A stretch of 64,000 nucleotides of DNA from Halomarina pelagica (GTDB lineage: Archaea > Halobacteriota > Halobacteria > Halobacteriales > Haloarculaceae), in NCBI RefSeq assembly GCF_024228315.1, contig NZ_CP100454.1, forward strand, positions 3,224,001 through 3,288,000, given 5' to 3'. A program made the translations under genes and the position numbers. The notes under the pieces were generated by a model. That model was not told the DNA's origin, did no database searches, and worked only from the letters and a program-made list of their open reading frames with translations. Below are positions 59,603-64,000 of the stretch, piece after piece; the stretch's first letter is position 1; every line of letters begins with the position of its first letter.

Positions 59603-60916
59603 TCACTCGGCGGGGACGGGTAACTCGCCCGCCTTCGCCCGGGACTTCTCGACGACGACGGGCCGGGCCTCGAAGTCGACGACCACCTGCTCGCCGTAGT
59701 CCACGGCGTGGACGACGGCGTTGTCGTGGATCCACGAGACGAGGCTCATCGTCTCGTCGGTCATCGGCAGGACGAGCCGTTCGCGCTCGTACGGCGGGAG
59801 TTCGGCGTCGATTCGGTCGAGCAGGTCGTCGACGCCGGTCCCCTCCCTGCCGCTCACCGCGACGGGGGAGGGGGCGAGCGCCGAGAGCGCCGCCTTCTTC
59901 TCCTCGACCTCCTCCTCGGGGACCTTGTCCACCTTGTTCAGGACGGTGACGATGGGGGCCTCGTTGCGCTCGTAGAGCGTGTCGTGGCTCGTGACGAGCT
60001 TCTCGCGTATCTCCTCGATCGGCTCCGACACGTCCACGACCAGGAGGACGAGGTCGGCGCGGTAGACGGCGTCGAGCGTGGACTTGAACGACTCGACCAG
60101 CCAGTGAGGGAGGTCGGAGATGAATCCGACGGTGTCCGTCACGAGCACGTCCCGGCGGTCCATGTCCGCCCGGCGGGTCGTGGTCCCGAGCGTGGTGAAC
60201 AGCTCGTCCTGGGACTCGGCGGTCGCGTCGAGGTCCGGGTGGAGGTCGTCGTTCTCGTCCACGTCGAGATCCGCCGCCACGCGGCGCAGGAGCGTGGACT
60301 TCCCGGCGTTGGTGTAACCCGCGAGCGCCACGAGGTCGAACCCCGACTCGCGGCGCTGTTCGCGGCGGTGCTCCTCGTCGCGCTCGATCTGCGACAGCTC
60401 CTCGCGGATGCGGCTGATCCGCGACTTGATGTCCTGCTCGCGGGACTCGTCGTACTCGCCGAGACCCATGAAGCCGGGGCGTTCGTCGCGCTTCGCGAGG
60501 CTCACCTTCGCCTCGACGCGCGGCAGTTCGTATCGCAACTCGGCCAGTTCGACCTGCAGTTGCGCCTTGCGCGTCTGCGCGCGCTGCCCGAAGATGTCGA
60601 GGATGAGTCGGAACCGGTCGACGACCTCGACGCCGTCGGGGAGTCGATTGCCGAGGTTGTACGTCTGGTACGGCCCGAGGCGATTGTCGAAGATCACGAC
60701 GCCCGCGTCCGTCCGGGCGACGAGCGCCGCCAGATCGTCGACCTTCCCCTCGCCGAGACACAGCGCTGGGTCCTCCTTGCGGGTCTGCGTGACCTCGCCC
60801 GCGACGCGATAGCCCGCCGCGCGGGCCAGTTCGCGCACCTCCTCCGTGTCGGGCGTCCCTCGGTCGACCCGCTTCGCGATGACGGCCGTTTCGGGGTCTC
60901 TCTGTGCGCCAGTCAC
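59603..60916 (-). CDS. hflX: Ribosome-associated GTPase HflX
   Basis: About 437 residues. The N-terminal HflX domain contains VIFDNRLGPYQTYNLGNRLP and a coiled linker. The GTPase G1 is ALAGYTNAGKSTLL, G3 is VTDTVGFISDLPH, and G4 is TVLNKVDKV. It binds the 50S subunit and can split stalled ribosomes. Two in-frame GTG codons (60922, 60916) are possible starts; 60916 is preferred from its spacing to TATATAAC at 60941-60948. It is divergent from the FUN14-like gene. Confidence 0.9.
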   Translation of the reverse strand: MTGAQRDPETAVIAKRVDRGTPDTEEVRELARAAGYRVAGEVTQTRKEDPALCLGEGKVDDLAALVARTDAGVVIFDNRLGPYQTYNLGNRLPDGVEVVDRFRLILDIFGQRAQTRKAQLQVELAELRYELPRVEAKVSLAKRDERPGFMGLGEYDESREQDIKSRISRIREELSQIERDEEHRREQRRESGFDLVALAGYTNAGKSTLLRRVAADLDVDENDDLHPDLDATAESQDELFTTLGTTTRRADMDRRDVLVTDTVGFISDLPHWLVESFKSTLDAVYRADLVLLVVDVSEPIEEIREKLVTSHDTLYERNEAPIVTVLNKVDKVPEEEVEEKKAALSALAPSPVAVSGREGTGVDDLLDRIDAELPPYERERLVLPMTDETMSLVSWIHDNAVVHAVDYGEQVVVDFEARPVVVEKSRAKAGELPVPAE

Positions 60917-60940
60917 TCGCACGAGGGTACGACAGCCTCG

Positions 60941-60948
60941 TATATAAC
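60941..60948 (-). promoter_or_regulatory. TATA box of hflX
   Basis: On the minus strand this reads GTTATATA, 23-32 bases before the two candidate GTG starts, indicating a leaderless or nearly leaderless mRNA. Confidence 0.55.
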
Positions 60949-60970
60949 TCCGGGGCCGTTCGCCGAAAGA

Positions 60971-60980
60971 GCCTTATATG
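60971..60980 (+). promoter_or_regulatory. TATA box of the FUN14-like gene
   Basis: GCCTTATATG lies about 30 bases before the ATG at 61007. With the hflX box it forms a compact divergent promoter of fewer than 90 bases. Confidence 0.55.
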
Positions 60981-61006
60981 TCTTCCGCGTGTAGTATCAC
61001 GAAACA

Positions 61007-61321
61007 ATGAATGTCGACGTGGCGCAGTTGGGCCTCGACCTCGGGGCGGGAAGCGTCGTCGGGGCGGTGACGGGGTTCGCGGCCAAGAAGGTCGCCAAGC
61101 TCGTCGCCGTCCTCGTCGGCGTCCAGCTCGCGCTGTTCAAGTACCTCGAATCGCAGCGGATCCTCGTCGTCGATTGGGAACGCCTCTCGGCGGGTCTCCT
61201 GAAGGCCGGCGGTGCCGCGTCCTCGAACGCGCCCCCCTCCTGGCTGACGTCGCTCCTCTCTACGGCCTCCGTCACCGGCGGGTTCGCGGCGGGGTTCCTC
61301 CTCGGGTTCAGGGCAGGGTGA
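61007..61321 (+). CDS. FUN14 family membrane protein
   Basis: A 104-residue protein: LDLGAGSVVGAVTGFAAKKV, then LVAVLVGVQLALFKYLESQR and a C-terminal Gly-rich helix VTGGFAAGFLLGFRAG. This is the FUN14/FUNDC-like pattern with glycine-zipper helices. In eukaryotes the family acts at mitochondrial membranes; the archaeal role is unknown. Confidence 0.85.
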   Translation: MNVDVAQLGLDLGAGSVVGAVTGFAAKKVAKLVAVLVGVQLALFKYLESQRILVVDWERLSAGLLKAGGAASSNAPPSWLTSLLSTASVTGGFAAGFLLGFRAG

Positions 61322-61408
61322 GCGCCGTCGTCCGCACCGTCACATCGCCACGACCGACCCCGACCCGACGACAGAAAGCTTTTACCGAATCAGCGAATCC
61401 ACAGACCG

Positions 61409-61615
61409 ATGCCCGTCCACTCCCCGTACGCGAACCTCGCAGTCCTCGCGGCCGTCCTCGCCGCCGGCGCGCTCGTCACCCTCTCGGTCTCACCGGCGGT
61501 CGCGTTCGCCCCGATCGATCGTCCGACGCGAGCCACGACGCTCGGCGGTCTGGTCGCGCTCCTCGGCGGATGCTTCGCCGTCGCGGTTGCCGGTTCAACC
61601 CTCGGATCGCGATGA
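61409..61615 (+). CDS. Small two-helix membrane protein
   Basis: A 68-residue protein with two membrane helices (about 8-34 and 44-63) and a short loop FAPIDRPTRAT. The TATA-like AGCTTTTACCG lies about 27 bases before the ATG at 61409, supporting the call. Unrecognised; typical of haloarchaeal small membrane proteins. Confidence 0.65.
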   Translation: MPVHSPYANLAVLAAVLAAGALVTLSVSPAVAFAPIDRPTRATTLGGLVALLGGCFAVAVAGSTLGSR

Positions 61616-61671
61616 GGTCGCCCCGATAGCGTCGGTGGTACGGACGAGCGGCGGGGGCAGGCGGCCTCGGT

Positions 61672-62397
61672 TCACCGCGTGCTCAGTTCGTCCTCGTCCT
61701 TGATGATCCGCGTGTCCGCCTCGCCGCTCGACGTCTCGTTGACCAGGTCGTAGAACTCGTTCTGGAGCCCCGCCGGGAACTCGACGACGCCGACCCACGA
61801 GCCGTCGTTCTGCCACTCCTCGCGCTGGAGGTCGCCGAACTGACGGATGCGCGCCTGCGCGCTTCCGGCGTACTCCGGGGGGACGCGGACGGCCATCACC
61901 ACCTCGTCGAAGCGGATGGGGATGATCGGACGGAGCGCGTCGAGCGCGTCGTCGACCTGTCCCTCGACGGGGAGCATCGGATCGACCGTGAACCCCGCCT
62001 CCTCCAGCGCGCGCTCGATGCGCTCGGGCGGGTGGGGCGCGTTGTCCATCTGCGGGTTGACCGCGTTGCGCGCGATGCGGTCGACGAGGCGGCGGCGCTT
62101 CTGCTCCTGCATCTCGCGGCGCTGCTCGGCCGTGATCTGTATCTCGCCGCGTTTTATCACCTCGGGGATGATCTCCATCGGATCGGTCGTCCCGAACGCG
62201 TCCTCGAGATCGCTCTCGGCGGGCCGGTCGCCGCGCGAGGCGTCCTCGAAGACGTCCTCGGCGGCGATGACCTCCTCCAGTTCCCCGTCGAATTCGTCGC
62301 GTTTGATCGCCAGCGCGGCGTCCGGGTCCACGAGCACTTCGAATCGAGCGCCGTGCGATTCGAGTCGAGCCGTCACCGCCTCGTCGAGGGAAATCAT
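61672..62397 (-). CDS. Ribosome maturation protein SBDS/SDO1
   Basis: A 241-residue SBDS protein: an N-terminal FYSH domain (VTARLESHGARFEVLVDPD and later VFEDASRGDRP), a central helical domain (IITAEQ-like RGEIQITAEQRREMQ), and a C-terminal RNA-binding-like fold. It releases the anti-association factor aIF6 from the large subunit. It lies downstream of psmA and rnp2 in the same direction, a linkage typical of archaea. Confidence 0.92.
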   Translation of the reverse strand: MISLDEAVTARLESHGARFEVLVDPDAALAIKRDEFDGELEEVIAAEDVFEDASRGDRPAESDLEDAFGTTDPMEIIPEVIKRGEIQITAEQRREMQEQKRRRLVDRIARNAVNPQMDNAPHPPERIERALEEAGFTVDPMLPVEGQVDDALDALRPIIPIRFDEVVMAVRVPPEYAGSAQARIRQFGDLQREEWQNDGSWVGVVEFPAGLQNEFYDLVNETSSGEADTRIIKDEDELSTR

Positions 62398-62515
62398 GAC
62401 GGAGAATACCGCTTCGCTCCTAAAGTGTGTTTCTTCGGCGGCGAGCCGTCTCGACGCGGACCGACGAGCGGCGACGCCAGCGCCGGGCGCGGCGCGATCG
62501 GACGCGACCGCGCGG

Positions 62516-63262
62516 TTACTGCTCCTCGTCGGCGAGGAGGTCGTGCTCCTCGAGGTAGGACGCGATCTTCTCCTCGTCGAACTCGTCGTACTGCTCGGTC
62601 TCGGCGTCGATGGTGGCGATGCCGAGGCCGTCCGATCGGAGTCCGTCGTCGCTGACGGACGCGAGCGCGTTGAGCGCCAGGCCGACGCCCGAGTCGAGGT
62701 CCATCTCCTCGCGGTAGTGCTCCTTGAGGTAGTCCTCGATGGCGCTGCGGTCCGCGCCGACGGCGAGCGCCTTCCACTCGTAGGGCGTGCCCGACGGGTC
62801 CGTCTCGAACAGGCGGGGACGGCCGCTGTCGTCGATGCCCCCGATGATGAGCGCGACGCCGAAGGGGCGCGCGCCGCCGACCTGCGTGTACTGCTGGATG
62901 TTGTCGGTGACCGCCTTCGTCAGCGTCTCGACGCTGATGGGTTCGCCGTAGCGCAGCTGGTTGATCTGCGCCTGCCGACGGGCGTAGTCGATGAGCTGTC
63001 GGGCGTCGGCGACGTGGCCCGCGCTCGCGATGCCGATGTGATCGTCGGCCTTGTGGAGCTTCTCCACGCTCGATCCTTCGAGGAGCGGGGAACTGATGCG
63101 CTTGTCCGCGACGAGGACCACGCCGTCGGTCGTTCGAACGCCGATACTTGCGGACCCGCGCTTCACGGCTTCGCGGGCGTACTCGACCTGATAGAGCCGT
63201 CCGTCCGGGGAGAAGATGGTGATCCCCCGGTCGTAGGCCTGCTGTTGACTTTGACCCTGCAT
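62516..63262 (-). CDS. psmA: Proteasome subunit alpha
   Basis: A 248-residue alpha subunit: QQQAYDRGITIFSPDGRLYQ followed by VEYAREAVKRG is the N-terminal gate and alpha signature. RISSPLLEGSSVEKLHKADD and the acidic C-terminus DEEKIASYLEEHDLLADEEQ are also characteristic. It forms the outer rings of the 20S proteasome. It starts at the ATG at 63262, two bases after the rnp2 stop, so the two genes are cotranscribed. Confidence 0.95.
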   Translation of the reverse strand: MQGQSQQQAYDRGITIFSPDGRLYQVEYAREAVKRGSASIGVRTTDGVVLVADKRISSPLLEGSSVEKLHKADDHIGIASAGHVADARQLIDYARRQAQINQLRYGEPISVETLTKAVTDNIQQYTQVGGARPFGVALIIGGIDDSGRPRLFETDPSGTPYEWKALAVGADRSAIEDYLKEHYREEMDLDSGVGLALNALASVSDDGLRSDGLGIATIDAETEQYDEFDEEKIASYLEEHDLLADEEQ

Positions 63263-63264
63263 CG

Positions 63265-63744
63265 TTAGTTGAGATCGTGTCCTGTCGCCCCCGCGAACCC
63301 CGACTCGACCCGCACGTCGACGCGGTCGTCCCGCGCGACTGCCGGCCGCTCGGCGCCCTCGAACGCGACGGTGTTCTCCTCCGAAAGTTCCGGCGGGCGC
63401 CGTATATACCTTTCTTCGCAGGCCCGGACGGTCCCCCCGACTCCCCGGACGGTCACGCCGATCGGGTGGCCGTCCACCTCGCGGACGCAGGCGAGGACCG
63501 CCCGCCCCCGGCTCACCTCGCCGCGCCGGACGCGGACGACCGCGTACCCCGCGCCGTCCTCGAAGGCGAACCCGTAGACGCTCAGGTCGAGCGCCGCGCT
63601 CCCCGCGTCGCCGACGAGGTTCTGCGCGGCGTACCACACCTCGCGCTGGAACGCCCCGCGGTCGAAGTCGGCGTCCGGCCAGCCCTCGAGACCGACCCCG
63701 AGGTAGCGCCAGCGCGGGCGGAGGTGCTTCGGGAGGTGTCTCAC
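63265..63744 (-). CDS. rnp2: RNase P protein component 2 (Rpp14/Pop5 family)
   Basis: A 159-residue protein from a GTG at 63744: MRHLPKHLRPRWRYLGVGLE is the Pop5 start, and GDAGSAALDLSVYGFAFEDG and CEERYIRRPPELSEENTVAF follow. It binds RNase P RNA in tRNA 5' processing. The A/T-rich box GATTAAAC near 63770-63778 (minus strand) lies about 28 bases upstream. It forms an operon with psmA. The rnp3 gene often found beside it is not seen in the remaining 250 bases. Confidence 0.9.
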   Translation of the reverse strand: MRHLPKHLRPRWRYLGVGLEGWPDADFDRGAFQREVWYAAQNLVGDAGSAALDLSVYGFAFEDGAGYAVVRVRRGEVSRGRAVLACVREVDGHPIGVTVRGVGGTVRACEERYIRRPPELSEENTVAFEGAERPAVARDDRVDVRVESGFAGATGHDLN

Positions 63745-63858
63745 GTCCCGAAGTCGGCGTCGGCGGGGGTTTAATCGCTCGGAATCGCGTCGCTCGAACG
63801 CGCGCTCGCGGCCGAGCGCCGCCGGCGTCCGTCCGTCGGTTCGGGCGGCGCTCGGTTA

Positions 63859-63957
63859 TACGGCTGCGACGTGTGCGGGGCGATGGTTCGGCGGTTCGCA
63901 CACGAGGGGGCGAGAGCGTGCCCCGACTGTACGAGCGGGGTCCTACGACCGGTGTGA
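63859..63957 (+). other. Zinc-ribbon-like open frame without a start codon
   Basis: The frame reads YGCDVCGAMVRRFAHEGARA followed by CPDC and ends VLRPV with a TGA at 63955-63957, a plausible two-knuckle zinc ribbon. No ATG, GTG or TTG lies in frame between the stop at 63772 and the first Cys; an ATG at 63883 would lose the first knuckle. It may be a decayed or non-canonically started small gene, or chance. Confidence 0.3.
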
Positions 63958-64000
63958 TTCGGCACCGGGACGGCGAACTCCCCGTGTACTCTTCCCTCGG

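Overview
The window is chromosomal DNA of a halophilic archaeon (Halobacteria). The evidence is high G+C with strong G/C third-position bias, acidic proteins, TFB, CDC48, an archaeal proteasome alpha subunit, Rpp14/Pop5, an RPA operon, GHMP-type shikimate kinase, many small zinc-ribbon proteins, and leaderless promoters with A/T-rich boxes about 25-30 bases before the start codons. No rRNA, tRNA or CRISPR array was seen.

Layout. 1-16.8 kb is ordinary chromosome: bacterial-PH-domain membrane proteins, a two-RCK potassium channel, CDGSH protein, M24 peptidase, prephenate dehydrogenase plus an Rsm22-like methyltransferase, SurE, a Tat-exported hydrolase, NikR, DUF488, carbonic anhydrase and an alpha/beta hydrolase. 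17-29 kb is an accessory island with visibly lower G+C: two paralogous winged-helix regulators, a SnoaL-like protein, two toxin-antitoxin pairs, a methyltransferase, a transglutaminase-like protein, and a redox/transport cluster (HxlR, DoxX, DUF6789-like, SelT/SelW-like, glutaredoxin, BASS transporter, second HxlR, CC-motif protein). 29-46 kb returns to core genes: aroQ-aroK, CDC48, HAD and RidA proteins, Lhr-type helicase, CPBP protease, the rpa operon, a riboflavin reductase and an Nramp-like transporter. 46.0-47.5 kb is a single-gene insert (UDP-GlcNAc 2-epimerase type). 47.5-64 kb is again core: trxB, class V aminotransferase, SSS symporter with a microprotein, TFB, DUF555, OGG/AlkA-type glycosylase, acylphosphatase, Nnr, MoaC, HflX, SBDS, psmA and rnp2.

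The main discovery candidate is the architecture of the accessory DNA. The last ten codons of chorismate mutase (aroQ, stop at 29008) plus roughly 70 bases downstream recur four more times in the island, all in the same orientation, at about 18.9, 20.9, 23.6 and 24.5 kb. They cut it into cassettes of about 1.9, 2.7, 0.9 and 4.5 kb. The copies keep the peptide LNKVEQR-x-x-R (four of five keep the stop), and each holds a different pair of complementary words about 65-75 bases apart, as a conserved hairpin would. Independently, the 1.5 kb epimerase insert is bounded by a 30-base direct repeat (29/30 identical) of the last codons of trxB. Both point to DNA captured at the 3' ends of protein genes, with the host reading frame rebuilt. 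No recombinase is encoded in the window.

Starts were chosen from family length, overlap with neighbours and promoter spacing. No database search was possible, so family names rest on recognised motifs.
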